Counted from the stretch's first letter, positions 9,570 through 62,565 are shown. The stretch is 64,000 nt of DNA from Apostichopus japonicus (GCF_037975245.1 NC_092579.1:30633666-30697665); one strand, 5' to 3'. Numbers and translations: made by a program. The notes: a model not told the origin generated them from the letters alone.

Positions 9570-12500
9570 CACTACCATTTGTGTGGGGGAAAAATCATAA
9601 AACAAAACATTTTTGGTTACATATAAACCAAAGATTTATTAAAGTGATGCCCCGTAAGTCGAATTAACGATTAACAACCAGCATAACAATGTACATGTGC
9701 AATTATAAAGTAATACTGAACGATAGTGAATAATTATAAAGGAAACGTCTTTGAAAGGCTGTCTTTCATAAAAGATTAACCATAATAACATTTTAACTAA
9801 TGTTTGGCAATATTGCGGCCATTAAACTATTTTTGAAAGGTCTCAATAACAAGGAACTACAAACAATTACTAGTTGGCTTCATCATATCAATACCCTACA
9901 GCTTCTGGTTCCCATAGCAACCATTCTAGGGACAAACATGTACGTATGGTATACAGTCATACGATAACATAGTAGGCCTTGTATTGAACACGTACATTCA
10001 TCCGCCGGTAATTTTACCGTGCGTTACTCACAGGATTAACCACGGTCAGCTGACCTGAATGGACCAATAGCATTTAGGAATCTTTACTAAGTATGAATGA
10101 ACAGCGGTTCAACAACCACTCCAAGTCTCTCATGGCACGGATCTCGACCAATGGAGGCTAAAACTATAACATAACGTAACTTCAAGATGCAGTTTGCGTT
10201 GGTTGTAACTTCGTGTTTTATCTATAAAACTTTATAGATATCCTCGGTGTAACCTACATGATTAACACCGTTGGAAGTAGATTGGATGTTCAAAATTAGC
10301 GAATCCATAACCGTGTTAGGTATGAAAGAAAACAGCTTTGCCGTTGCGTCACACACAAGTGATTTTTAATGTGTAAATTTATGTTGGATATTTGACTTGT
10401 ATCATTTGAAGTCGATGCCTAGTCTTATCATTCCTGGTTTGAGTTCAGTGGAAAAAATTATTTTATTTTTTGCTTTCAGGTATTCTAAGTATACCTCTCG
10501 TTAACTAAGTTGAGTACTAAGTTGAGCAGATTGTACAATAATGCTGCCTGATGTTTAGAGAATGAAGACACTATAGGTTCTAACCAGGAAGCTGTTTAAA
10601 TCTAAACGATGACTTAAACAGCGAGTTTATAAATATAGATCTCAGTACAGTACAGGTGACAACACGCTTCAAGTAGATATACTATCCTCTTCGTGCATGA
10701 CGCTGATGTTAGCACTTGCATCACTCACGCGTAATTTGCCCAATTGACGTAATTGTTACACAGGCAAAAGTTAACGGTGCTGCTCAATTGATTATTGGCC
10801 GATGAATACGTTAAAATCTTTGAAATTACGTTCTCAAGACAATGTTCACTATGCAGACTCGCAATGTAAACATGTGACTCTCTGTCGCAATGGGCGGTAC
10901 TGTGGCACTACTAGTAAAAAGAATTTACGACGGTTGAAGTTGATTGCTTGGCAAACTTGCTGAAAATGTTCTGAATCTTTAGACGTAAACCACATCCTCA
11001 TATTATTGTGTATCACGAAAATATAATTTTCAATTTTGTGATATTTTGTCAATGCGTCTACATACTTCAGTTTTGCCTGAATTTTTATCTTTATACATCA
11101 AGCAGTCGTTTGCTGATCGAGGGCATAAATCATCAAGAATAAATGAGGAAAACACTTAAAAAGCTAAATCTGTCGATGGCAAAGAGATGTAAAGGTTTTC
11201 TTCGCTAACAGTACGGCAATGAGTTTTATCCAAATCACTTTTGACACCATGTCAAAATCCCCACCTCCGTCACTCCCTCCTACCGCCGTCCTCCTCCCTC
11301 TGCCCCTCCCTCCCCCTGCCACTTTGAAGTGGAACAAGGAATATATTTCTGCACCCTTCACTTTTAACTTTAGGGATGCATTCCAGGGCAGTGCTAATTC
11401 ATTCAGCTTGATCCTCTGTATATGCCAAAGGAATGCCAGATAATCAAATTATCAATTACAGTTCATAAGCCTCATAATACGTATAATTCTCGATGTTTTT
11501 TATTCCACACAAAAAAAAATTAGATGCAAAAGTTAAAATTCCCATAAAAAGTTGAATCCGCATATGTAAAAGATTTAAAAGAAAAATGTAGAAATTTCGA
11601 CAGTAAGAAGTCGAAATTTTCTATGTCTCGTCGCGTGGCATCTTAGATAAAAGTTTATTCTGGTGAAGCCACTGTACCCCAGCCTCGTAATGCCCTCTCA
11701 TAATGTCGATACCCTCCCGAAGACATTGATCTCAATACTACATGGATTTATTCATCTCATGGATGATGCATGCACGCGTTAACGGTAGGTAGCCCTGTGC
11801 GAGGCTCAATCCAATCATTCAAACCGCAACGTTCAATTATTACACATGTTCACATTGTGTGACTTGACTATTTGGAAGAGACGTTGCTATGGCAGGGAAT
11901 GGATAATAGATCGAAAATACTTGCTGCCAACCCCATATCACCCCCCCCCCATACCCCTCCCCTCACACACACACGCGCGCGCATGCACATCAACCCCCTT
12001 TAGTGATATTGTGATTCATGACTTTGGAGCTGGGGACTCCTTTGGAAGGGGAAACACGACGGCGTATACATGGATTTTTTACATTATAACACCTATATAT
12101 GTGAAGCCAATTCGAACTAGCGCCCTCTTTTCATCAAGTTTTCGCGTGTATTTCATTGTGTTTTCTATAAGAGAAAAAAAGGAAAAGGAAAATTCTTTTC
12201 TTGTATGCAGCCGGTTTACATGCTAGTTTACAATGCTATTGTAAAGTAATATTAAAATATAATTGTTATCATGAAATATTGTTGTACCATGTAATACTAT
12301 ATTCAACAATATTATTGGGGATGTTTTATATTATGTTATTATGATACAATGTTATTCTTTGATACTATTTGAGTTGTGTGATATATCGCTGGGTGTAGGG
12401 GAAATGTGCAACTTCGGTAAAATAAAGTTGCATATATATTCTTGTCACGTCGAGTTAATGTATGGTGTACATTTGATATACGGTAAAATCATCTCTGGAA

Positions 12501-12694
12501 GTGAAAACAACCATTGTGGTTTGCGTCCTCTTTGTTTCATGCAACATTATACAAACAATGGAAAGAAACTGAACATTGCATCTATTGATCAGTTCAATTA
12601 TTACAACTACATGAATGATCCTATATGTAATCAATGGTATGGTAGTAGATGGAACGTATTATATTACATCAATATATCTACATGTTTTGATGTT
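9570..12694. other. Gene-free stretch between foldback and TTAA element
   Basis: Holds a partial copy of the foldback arm (10017-10043) and an inverted counterpart (GTATGAATGAACAGCGG, about 10082-10098) of the sequence flanking the hairpin, so 9372-10100 may be one larger element. Further on lie pyrimidine-rich (11260-11310) and C-rich (11941-11968) patches, an (AC)/(GC) run at 11962-11990, and AT-rich sequence (12240-12360). The longest open frames (11846-12226, 12341-12742) have no recognisable motif and low-complexity or AT-biased composition; I do not call them genes. Confidence 0.35.
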
Positions 12695-13059
12695 TTAAAG
12701 GGTGTGAAGATTCGCGCACAAAGAAACGTCTCATGCCGGTAATCTGACCTAGTTTCGACCGAGGTGTTACAGAAGTGTTAAACACCACAATCAATCCCAG
12801 AAAATACACACACAACTTGCTACCGTCGGTAATTAGACACTAGTGTACAGGCAATACATACCAACTACGGTCAATACCCACAACACAGTGTACATAGCAG
12901 CGTGGACATCTCAGGTCTAGGTAAAAGATAACAAGGTATCAGGTTTCATTACTGTCTGCATTTTGTAGCGACAAGAAGAAAACGTCATTTGCAAGCAACG
13001 GAAAGTTAACTTTTTCAGAGCGCGGCACGCGGTTTGGGGCGAGTCTCCAATGCCTTTAA
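12695..13059. mobile_element. TTAA-target MITE, copy A
   Basis: The element (12699-13055, 357 bp) is flanked on both sides by TTAA. It starts AGGGTGTGAAGATTCGCGC and ends GGCGAGTCTCCAATGCCT, imperfect inverted termini of about 20 bp. Almost the whole sequence reappears in opposite orientation at 54767-55129. TTAA duplication is the signature of piggyBac-type (or other TTAA-specific) transposases; the 357-bp size without coding capacity marks a MITE. Sequence differences between the copies indicate some age. Confidence 0.85.
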
Positions 13060-13227
13060 TGAACAATTTCGTGTAAGTGAAAATAACAAGGACCAATTAA
13101 GAAAATTTTCTCTACGACGTTGTTTATACCGTAAAAGGATTACGGACTTTTAAATTGGGTCTCCGAAAAATTACTTTCTAATCTAAACTAATCCGAACAC
13201 CGACGACTTAACACCGTGAGCGCAAGA

Positions 13228-13450
13228 ATTTAAGGGATAGTCCGTTCGCTGACAACACTTTCATGGAACAGAAACGTTTTTCACGCTGTTAGTTGAAAAG
13301 CTTATCTCAATATCTTGTCCTAAATAACCCAATATCATGTTGATTGGATGGAACTTATTTCATAACAATTCCATGCTTATTTTGACTGGCTAAAATCTCG
13401 ATTCTTCCCTGCAGTAGATCACAATAGGTGGTCTGTGACGTCATAATGGT
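13228..13450. repeat. Dispersed repeat related to 40691-40870
   Basis: Begins with TTAAGGGATAGTCC and includes GTTAGTTGAAAAGCTTATC, a segment on TGGATGGAACTTATTTC, TTTTGACTGGCTAAAATC and TAGATCACAATAGGTGGTC. The same ordered words occur at 40691-40870. The 5' end resembles TTAA-AGG-type MITE termini, but no matching right end is visible, so both copies look truncated or only partly aligned. Confidence 0.65.
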
Positions 13451-14327
13451 AAATATTTATAGAACCTTTACTTCTCTGTTACTATCTTCTTGTTGATTAA
13501 TCCTTGAAACTTGTTTTGTTTATGCTGTCCATGTTCTCTCTGTTTCTATTTTGAATTTTCATTGAAATACAACGATTTTGTAGTAATACCGTTTCCCTCC
13601 GTGAATAAGTGAGTTAAATATTAAAGTGAAAACCAAAATCATTTTCAGCTGAATTTGCCATTATGACATCATCCATTCTGTTGTTGCCAGAGACATTCAC
13701 AAAATACCACAAACGTTGAACAATAATCATATCTTCGCATACAAAATGCTACGAGGATGTGGTTTAGGCCTATATATGTAGGAGTATTTTTATTAACCAG
13801 TCAATTTCAGCTACCAGAATGCCCCTTGAAACGTTTGCAAGTAAATTCACAATCGTGACCTCTTTCGTTATATATAGTAAACAGATCACCCTGCAAAGAT
13901 ATTAAGCAAGTATAAATCATGTATGTTTACTCCTTTCAATAGGTTTGTGCCTATTGGCTAAATTAATATACTGTCTATACTATGGAACGCGAAAAGGAAA
14001 AACTTGTTTCGTTGTCTAAACTAAGTTTGTTGTTGTCTAAACTAAAGTTGTTGCTGCTGTTTTACCACGTTGTTGCTCAAATTCACGTTGATGTCTTAAC
14101 TTCCGTTGTCTAAACATACGTCGTTGTCTAAAATTACGTTGTTGCTATCGGCGCTGTTCAAAAAAAAACGCGTAATGTAAACCAGAATGCAAAATGCATT
14201 GAGGTTTCGATGACTTCAGTACACTAGAAAGTTCTGCTTGTTAGTATAACTCACTATAGAAATGGCCCGAAGCACCATTTTAATACAATAGCATTATGGC
14301 ATGATAAACAAAGGTCTTTTGGCTAAA
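13451..14327. other. Gene-free stretch with recurring GTTGTCTAAA words
   Basis: Between 14010 and 14150 the word GTTGTCTAAA (or close variants with ACGTTGTTG) occurs about five times, suggesting a degenerate short repeat. No coding region or known element is recognised. A partial U2-like phrase, TCTTTTGGCTAAAATC at 14315-14330, directly precedes the U2-headed repeat. Confidence 0.35.
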
Positions 14328-14510
14328 ATCGCTTCTCGGCCTTTTGGCTAAGATCATGTGTAGTATCTGTTCCCTTCGGGAATGGTGATACACACCTGAC
14401 GATGATCACACAGCCACAGTCCCGATGCAAGGGGACTGGGGCTGAGAGCGGATCAGTCGTTTGGTAGTTTGGTTTTCGTGCCCAGGTTCTTTCCTGGGTG
14501 ACTTTTTCTT
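14328..14510 (+). repeat. U2-snRNA-headed structured repeat, copy 1 (SINE-like or snRNA-derived)
   Basis: Positions 14328-14372 match the first 45 nt of U2 snRNA as known from human with one difference (A to T at nt 30), including stem I and the branch-point-recognition GTAGTA. From 14373 on it is unlike U2: a CCC-TTC-GGG hairpin, GATACACACCTGACGATG, a GTCCC...GGGAC hairpin, a U-rich run (GGTTTTCG) where an Sm site would sit but without its consensus, and a perfect terminal hairpin CCCAGG-TTCTTT-CCTGGG (14481-14498), then GTGACTTTTTCTT. Total about 183 nt, close to U2's length. It is not a normal U2 gene. A snRNA-headed SINE family or a divergent U2-like RNA gene are the two readings. A second copy follows directly. 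Confidence 0.8.
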
Positions 14511-14518
14511 AAAAAGTA

Positions 14519-14698
14519 TCTTTTGGCTAAAATCATCTGTAGTATCTGTTCCCTTTCGAGGGGAATGGTGATACACACCCGACGATGATCACACATGCAG
14601 TCACAGTCCCGATGCAAGGGGACTGGGGTTGAGAGCGGATCAGTCGTTCTGTAGTTTGTTTTTCGTGCCCATGTTCTTTCCTGGGCGGTTTTTTTCTT
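14519..14698 (+). repeat. U2-headed structured repeat, copy 2, 5'-truncated
   Basis: Tandem with copy 1. It lacks the first dozen U2 nucleotides and begins at CTTTTGGCTAA, keeps GTAGTATCTGTTC, and then follows copy 1 closely. Stems are kept by paired changes: the first hairpin is TTCCC...GGGGAA with a longer TTTCGA loop, GTCCC...GGGAC is identical, and the terminal stem is GCCCA...TGGGC, with different base pairs from copy 1. The U-run is GTTTTTCG. Paired substitutions suggest the RNA fold mattered during spread of the family. Confidence 0.75.
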
Positions 14699-14704
14699 AA
14701 AAAG

Positions 14705-15834
14705 GATAAACACAGGTCAGTCTACTGTACGTGGCTATACACAGCTCCACCAAAAACCATAGGGGTCTTGGAGGTCCAAGTCCATTTGGAGTCACCAGAC
14801 GCATAATTGTGGAAACCTTGTTTTATAAGCTACCGTATCTCCCACCGCCAGCCTATCAGATAACATGTGTGTTACAACTCATATGAATAGGAGGCTGCAC
14901 GGTAAACAACTTTTAAAATGTTATAGGCTATGCATATACGCTGTGAATGTCGGAAGTCAAGTACAACGAGTGTCTAGACAAGGTACCAACATAAAAATAC
15001 TGCAAATAATTCAAGCACGTTATTAAGATAATGGATTGAAAGAGGTTTACTTCATAATGTATACATGTACAGGCAGGATAATGGGAGTAACCCGTCACAT
15101 AACGTCATGGGTTGTGCTCCTGTAATTAGCCGTCACCACCAGCCGTAATATTTTATTTGTCATTAAGCAACAAATGAATAGTAGGTGAAAAATAGAAATG
15201 AAACAATATTTTGTGTAAACAACAACGACTTTGTTTCTGTTTCTTCTGCTCGATTAACTCCATACGCTCCGAGATCCGTCCGCTTAATGTTTTTGTTTTA
15301 TTATTTATATTAGGTAGTATGAGGAATTACCTCAAGCGTAAACTTAGTTAATGCAATGGACGCGTATAGCACAATATGTTATAATAGCGATATGAAGTGT
15401 ATGTACATAGTGATATGAGACGTAGAAAACGAGTTAACATCATCGCATGCAGGTACATCATATTTTTCAGTAATAAAACACGGAATCGAGTTGCATTCTG
15501 CTCAGATTACCATATATTCTCTGCTTGCTAGAGTTCGAACTTGTTATACACTGTTATCATATCGTGCGAGATTCTCATCGATCAGAGACGAAGAAACGAA
15601 CTTTTATGGAAACTGCCAGTTATTACTTTGTCGTGTGGGAAAAGCCGTCACTTCATATTGACATTATGAAAGATGTTGTTTGATGGATTCTGAACGCTAA
15701 ATCATCCAACCGCTACTTTGAAAAGTTGCAGTGTCTTTCAATATTGATATTAAACACCCATTCAATGAATGACCGACCAACGTAACTATATTTCTATACA
15801 TTTGTTTGTTTATCCAATACTGAGTCTTACTAAG
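14705..15834. other. Gene-free region upstream of the second GPCR
   Basis: No coding frame or known repeat recognised. It should hold the promoter and 5' UTR of the GPCR at 15835. The sequence just upstream shows little similarity to that upstream of the first GPCR except TTTATCCAATA shortly before each start codon (about 503 and 15810), so the duplication retained mainly the coding exon. Confidence 0.4.
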
Positions 15835-17016
15835 ATGTCCGGCATTGAAGATCCAGTACCGATTCATTCCTTGGAGGATTATTCGGTAACCGATTATTCG
15901 ATTTCTTACTACGATTATATAGAAACCGAAGATTGTAATGGATTTGGATGGAGCCTGAAGAACTTTACACATACATACATCAAAACGAATTTTTTAAATT
16001 CCACCTTTTCAATGTTGATTTTGTCGGCCGTACTTCCGGTCATTGCTGTTATCGGTATCCTAGGGAACGGTGCGTTCATATTTTTAATCTGGAAAGTTTC
16101 ATCGATGAGAAACACTATGAATATTATTCTCCTCAACCTAGCCGTTGCTGACGTCATATTTCTCTTCGTTGGTACCTCAGAGAAGTTTGTGAATACTTTA
16201 TCTTCTTCTGTAGCAGGTGATAAATATTTCTTTGGAAAGATTGCTCAATGTTGGATAATATACCCATTATTTACAGTTGTATCTTTTACGTCATTACTTC
16301 TTGTTTCACTACTTTCGGTGGAAAGATATTTTGCCATCTGTAGACCATTGGTGCATATAAAGATTTCAGGACGTCGGCGGACTTTGTGTTACGTCACTCT
16401 CGTTTGGCTATCATCCTTCATCATCACAGCATCTATTTATCCGTCATATACCGACTTCATCACTGTGTGTATAGTTTGGCCAAACGATACTACATACGAA
16501 AATTATCCCTTAATTGCTGGGTTTTGTTTATCCGAAGATATCACGTGGTTGTCTGTTGGTGAGATCGTTCAGATTTTTCCGTTCTTCATTGCGCTTATCT
16601 TTAATTTGGTGTGTTTTGTAAAGATTATACTCAAATTGTATCGTCGCTTGCCTTCGTCGGTGCCAACTATGGACGATGCGATGGGAACTCGTCAAAGGAA
16701 ATCTGCAAACGCTGCCACACGAATGCTTTTAGTGAATGGAATTGCATTCTTTATTTTTGCAACACCTTACCATCTGGTAAACCTAATTCAAGTTTTCGAA
16801 ATCATTTTACCACGATTTTTACCCGACATAGCAGGTTTAAAAGATTCCTTTGTTTTGATGTTGTACATTAATTCTGCCATCAATCCATATATTTATGGTA
16901 TGACTAATCCATTCTATCGTAAGGCCTACAGTCAGATACTTTGTCGAAGTTCTAGATCGATCGTAACTAAATCGAAAACGAAGAGTTTGTCTCTTTCCAA
17001 AGAAACTGCACTATAG
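15835..17016 (+). CDS. Class A (rhodopsin-like) G protein-coupled receptor, copy 2, intronless
   Basis: A 393-residue seven-transmembrane receptor, tandem paralogue of the gene at 527 in the same orientation. An in-frame ATG at 15769 would add 22 residues (an extension rich in Ile/Tyr/Leu), but the ATG at 15835 aligns exactly with the start of copy 1 and is preferred. All landmarks are shared at the same residue numbers: sequons at 43 and 55, GN at 77-78, LAVAD 102-106, Cys139/Cys231, ERY 163-165, FATP 308-311 and NPYIY 350-354. Over residues 1-370 I count about 59 differences (84% identity). They cluster at 201-245 (extracellular loop 2 and upper TM5) and 325-341 (extracellular loop 3 and start of TM7), while the cytoplasmic side is almost unchanged. 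Tails diverge after 371. The ligand is unknown; a peptide is the best guess. Confidence 0.9.
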   Translation: MSGIEDPVPIHSLEDYSVTDYSISYYDYIETEDCNGFGWSLKNFTHTYIKTNFLNSTFSMLILSAVLPVIAVIGILGNGAFIFLIWKVSSMRNTMNIILLNLAVADVIFLFVGTSEKFVNTLSSSVAGDKYFFGKIAQCWIIYPLFTVVSFTSLLLVSLLSVERYFAICRPLVHIKISGRRRTLCYVTLVWLSSFIITASIYPSYTDFITVCIVWPNDTTYENYPLIAGFCLSEDITWLSVGEIVQIFPFFIALIFNLVCFVKIILKLYRRLPSSVPTMDDAMGTRQRKSANAATRMLLVNGIAFFIFATPYHLVNLIQVFEIILPRFLPDIAGLKDSFVLMLYINSAINPYIYGMTNPFYRKAYSQILCRSSRSIVTKSKTKSLSLSKETAL

Positions 17017-17244
17017 ATCCTGCATACTATAATTAAAGGAGCTTTCCACATCAAAATAATTGTATTACTGAGCAGGTAATACATCAATTTTCATTTCAAA
17101 TTATGAAATGATGTTAAATTATTATAACAACAGGAAGATTGTCAAATATTTTTTGAACATTACGTATTCAATAAGTGTTATAAAAATACTTGCTGCAGTA
17201 TGCGTTCCCGACTTAGTGACCACCTAGAGCAGTGTTTCTGTCAC

Positions 17245-17250
17245 AATAAA
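17245..17250 (+). other. Possible polyadenylation signal of the second GPCR
   Basis: AATAAA occurs 229 bp after the stop codon. Plausible, but the intervening sequence is AT-rich and the hexamer may be fortuitous. Confidence 0.35.
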
Positions 17251-17674
17251 ATGTCAAAGTTGACCAAATTGCAGAAGCATTTGATCGAATTAACTAAAAC
17301 AGCGTTTCCGAAGGAAATTCTGTTTGTTGTGTTCTAAGTGTTCTGTTTTAGGACAAATTGTCATCCTGGAACTTTGCCATTGTAACAGTACACGCAAAAC
17401 GTCCGACGGAAATTTTAAACGTTCTCAGGTAATAAACTGCAATTCAATGAGATGTTAGTATTAATGTCTGAATAACATACACCCTCCTATACATTCTTAG
17501 TGTATTTATACCCGCTCGCGGCTTATATCGAATAGGAAATTCTTCTTTGTTAAGGATATACGCCTTCTTTCGCAATCTTTCGTTAATGGAGATGCATATT
17601 CTTTCCAATACACCCTCAAATTAAGCATTATAGCTGTGGTACATACTATAGCTGTATAGTGTGTTATTTTATAT

Positions 17675-17899
17675 TATACAACACCTAATTATATTCCGGC
17701 CATTTGATTGGTCAATTGCTCGTCGATTGCATGCAAAATCCGCTCTATTGCACTCTATGAAATAGAACCATGGGTTATACTTTTTTGATAGCACTTTTTT
17801 CAATGGTAAGAGAGCAGAGAAACATGTCTGTTCAAAACAATCTGTTGCATGAGTGCATTTTACATCCAAACATATCCAAATTTGAAGGTGTTGTATAAA
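17675..17899. repeat. Outer inverted repeat beside the large palindrome
   Basis: TTATACAACACCT (17675-17687) faces AGGTGTTGTATAA (17886-17898), a 13-bp inverted pair about 200 bp apart. The interior contains CTCTATTGCACTCTATG-type sequence related to the adjacent palindrome. It could be the terminal repeats of a small MITE next to, or part of, the palindromic element. Confidence 0.55.
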
Positions 17900-18062
17900 A
17901 CAAATAATGAATGGTTTCCATTCGTGCAATAGTGCAAATATTTCATGAGTTGAAAGATGTAATTTGTTCCATTCAACTCGGCTGCGCCTCGTTGAATGGA
18001 ACAAATTACATCTTTCAACTCATGAAATATTTGCACTATTGCACTCATAACCATTCATTATG
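17900..18062. repeat. Large near-perfect palindrome, ~54-bp perfect arms
   Basis: 17924-17977 and 17991-18044 are exact reverse complements (54 bp), around a short GC-rich centre (CTCGGCTGCGCCTCG). Pairing resumes beyond a small bulge with CATAATGAATGGT-like outer arms, so about 160 bp forms one hairpin. In RNA or single-stranded DNA this is a very stable stem. It looks like a foldback element between the second GPCR and DCXR. Open frames across it are products of the symmetry. Confidence 0.9.
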
Positions 18063-20560
18063 TGTATACTAAATGACCTTTACATCTGATATTTTTTCAT
18101 TGATTTATTTGCTGCATTATTGATATCTTTTATTAATTTTCGTGGTATATCCTTTGTGTATTTCGATGGGTGTATATGTATAGGTAGAGGTTCTATTCGC
18201 GTTAATCAAGAGATATATACCCCAATTATATTTATTTCTGATCTAGATTCATTTAGCATTTCGGCAATTTGATTTAGATCTATACATTATGCAGGCCTCA
18301 ATATACACTTCAAAACTCAAGGATATACTTTCATAGTTTGAAAGCCTATTAGAAACCTTTATTGTGTCACTGGAAGTGTACCATTTTAAATGTGTAATCG
18401 TGAGGTGGAAGAGTTAAGGGGATCGTTTCTTCTTGTCAAGTGTTTGATCCACATAGTCTCTCTGACCACCAGATATATTTACAGCTATTGAAATACGTAT
18501 ATGCACTTGTACTTATATTTGTAGCCATAGTATACCGGCTACATTTGCACTGGTTATATGTGTACCACTGTCTTCCCTTGTAGCTATGTATAGCGCCGTG
18601 TGTAGTTTTATTCATCTCTCTGCAGTTGTAGCTGTACGAATATCACTTTAGGAACTAAATCTGTCTGCAGTTGTGGCTATATGTGCAGCTACATGTACCT
18701 TTGTCTTTACTTGTATAGCTTTATGTATAGCTCTGTGCATATAGCTTTATTCGTCTGCAGTTGTGGATATAAGTACAGCTATATACTTCTCTCTGCAGTT
18801 TTAACTGTACGAATATCACCATAGGAACTCAGTCTGCCCGTATATACTTGTTACCTATGTTAGAGCTACACAACTCTCAATTCTTCTGATGTGTATATAG
18901 CATTAATATAAGTCTGCCTGTATTTGTTAGCTATATGGACACCTCTATAACCTCACTTGTCTGATTTCAGTTGGCTGTTGTCCAATTTCTTTCTTTGTAA
19001 GTAAATTAAGGACGCAAACTTGTAATTCTGCATGAGGCCACTAGTCCCAAACCCGTTCTAGCCAACAATGTCTGTTCTTTTCAAATTTCTTTCTATAATA
19101 GATGTATTGCTAAAACTGCTTTAAATAATATGTAACCAGTTACCGTTTCGATTCATCGGTATATACAAAATATTTACGGTACGAGATTTATTATACGGTA
19201 ATAATATGCAATGTATTTAGACACTTTACTCAGCATGAATTGTAATCAAACGCATATAAAGGCCCGAAATAATTCATTTTCAATTCTACTTGTTATTCAA
19301 TCAAGAACAAATAACACATTGATGTTGAAACGGTAACAGTATGCATGCTACAAATTTAATAGAAAGCGTAACATAAAGGTTTCCTTTCTATACTTTTATA
19401 GACTTTGAAAAATGAACTTGACGAATTGGCAGTAAATTTCTAGCACCTACTCGTTGCGCTGATCCATTGCGGTGGTAGGCAAATTATAATTGCCCACTTT
19501 TGATGCTATATGTATTTCGTTATAGATGGCTGCGTAAATCGCTGGGGGCACTCACCAAGTAATTGCATGCAATTCGTTTTTTTTTAATAAAAATTTCCTT
19601 CAAACACAATGGTCATGTTTTTGAATGCATGCACTGACCAAGTCTCACTTAATTTCCACACAAATACAAGCAAACTCTAATGTAACAAGATACTGCCTCG
19701 TACTGAACCAATTGTCTCTCTCCGTGCATACTGGAACTTAAATCGTAAAATTTGATTTTAATCCCTTAAGCGCTGCAATTAATTCAGTTTATAACTACCA
19801 CAGATCACACAACTTATTGAGAATGACCGCATGGTGTCAGTACACGCAGGTCGAAGTGTTATTTTTAATTTATATTCAATCCTGAGGAGTTTTTCAGATT
19901 CATAGTGACAACGTAAGCAACTTCAATTATTCCAAATCGTTTCTCGCTGATAAAGCCGCTTTCAAATTACACTGTCAATCTTTGATATATTGTAATTTCA
20001 TGCATAAATTGCCAACGCAATCTATTTCATATAATAATTATACAAGTAGAAAATGAAATTGCAGGTCAAGTGAGAATATTGTCCATTTCAATGTCAGCAC
20101 GAAGTATCTTAGAATTAAAGGAACCATGATAGCTATTAACTAGATGAAAGTTGACCTCCAGTCTCAAATGATCAAATTTACTATTACTTGGTTGTTAGGT
20201 ACTAACTTACCGTTAGTGACAAACGAGTTGTAGATTTTCTGTCTTAATATAACACGGACAGCGCGTAAAAAAATATTCGAGTTATCGATTCACCAGTACA
20301 ACGCAGCAATTCGACAATTTGATAATTTTCGCGTCAAGATGTAACGTAAGCGTAAGGTGGCAACTCGACAAATATGAACCGATTTGTTGTCGTAGTCTGG
20401 ATGGCGTCGACGAGACCATCTTTGTTGAGTTGCTGCCATGTAATCGTACGGACAAACTCCACCTACTCGAGTGATAATTATAAGCACAAAAAAAACTAGA
20501 TCTTGATTGAAACTGTTTGGCTATATATATATATAAAACGACGAGAAATTACGTTTGTCA
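18063..20560. other. Gene-free stretch with a degenerate ~175-bp repeat
   Basis: Between about 18560 and 18900 the words CTCTCTGCAGTTGTAGCTG, then ACGAATATCACTTTAGGAAC, recur in variant form about 175 bp later (18616 and 18790), with many GCAGTTGTGGCTATA variants between, an old degenerate tandem. TAACCAGTTACCG-type words occur near 19130-19340. No coding region is supported; the short frame at 20290-20487 is motif-free. Confidence 0.35.
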
Positions 20561-21203
20561 TATGCTTATCATTGGTCTTCATTTCCTTTTTAAGTTTATA
20601 ATGTTGGCGAGAGGAGGGGGGGGGTCAGCTTGACCTCCTTGGGTTGGTCCAGAGGGCCAGTGAAAGCCGATTTGCAGTTTGAAAAATAATGGGTGGTTTT
20701 ATATGGGAACTTCTAAACCTGTTTCTTTACTTATATACTTGAATGCAAAGATGGACTATGTTATCATATATCTTAATTGCGAGGGGTTCGGGCCGCTGGG
20801 GAGGTATAGAAGGTACGTACGTATTGAAATCAAAATTGTCATAAGATTCAGGGTTCATAGATTCAGAGATGGCTCCAGCTCCAAGACGCAACCCGTTATG
20901 TGCTGTCCTGCAACTACCTCGGTAAGACTGCACAGTTACATACCATTAATCTATTGACAGTGTAGACGTAATACTTTTAGAAATGGTACATGCGAAATCA
21001 TGAAATACACAGGGTTTAGCATCAGCAAGTCTATCCAGACGTACCTGGCTAAGTTGCGGTCAACTCAGGTCAATGTCTATTGACTAAAGTGGAGGTCCAG
21101 TAGCCTAGTTGGCTATCGTACGTCTTTCAGGAGTTTCAGACTTCCTAAACTACACTATCGTAGTAGAATCCGTAACTCGGCGAGACAAGGTGTCTTTGCA
21201 ACT
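20561..21203 (+). promoter_or_regulatory. Presumed promoter and 5' UTR of DCXR
   Basis: Directly upstream of the first coding exon. It contains a G-run patch (20616-20625), a CCGCTGGGGAGG patch near 20792, and AGGTCAA words (GGTCAACTCAGGTCAATG, 21058-21075) that resemble nuclear-receptor half-sites. No TATA box is evident close to the start codon. The transcription start cannot be placed from sequence alone. Confidence 0.35.

Positions 21204-62565
<41,362 letters not shown>

Noticed and set aside
11219-11443. Proline-rich 74-residue frame and its minus-strand Gly-rich counterpart
   Set aside because: Both arise from a CCTCCCTCC-rich low-complexity patch.
14328-14372. Genuine U2 snRNA gene
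   Set aside because: Only the first 45 nt match U2; the Sm site, stem IIa/IIb and the 3' domain are absent and the body is shared with other repeats, so it is not a functional spliceosomal U2 gene.
15769-15834. N-terminal extension of the second GPCR
   Set aside because: The upstream ATG adds 22 residues with no counterpart in copy 1, whereas the ATG at 15835 aligns exactly with the copy 1 start.
17669-18054. Two minus-strand frames over the large palindrome
   Set aside because: They translate the two arms of the hairpin and have no domain features.
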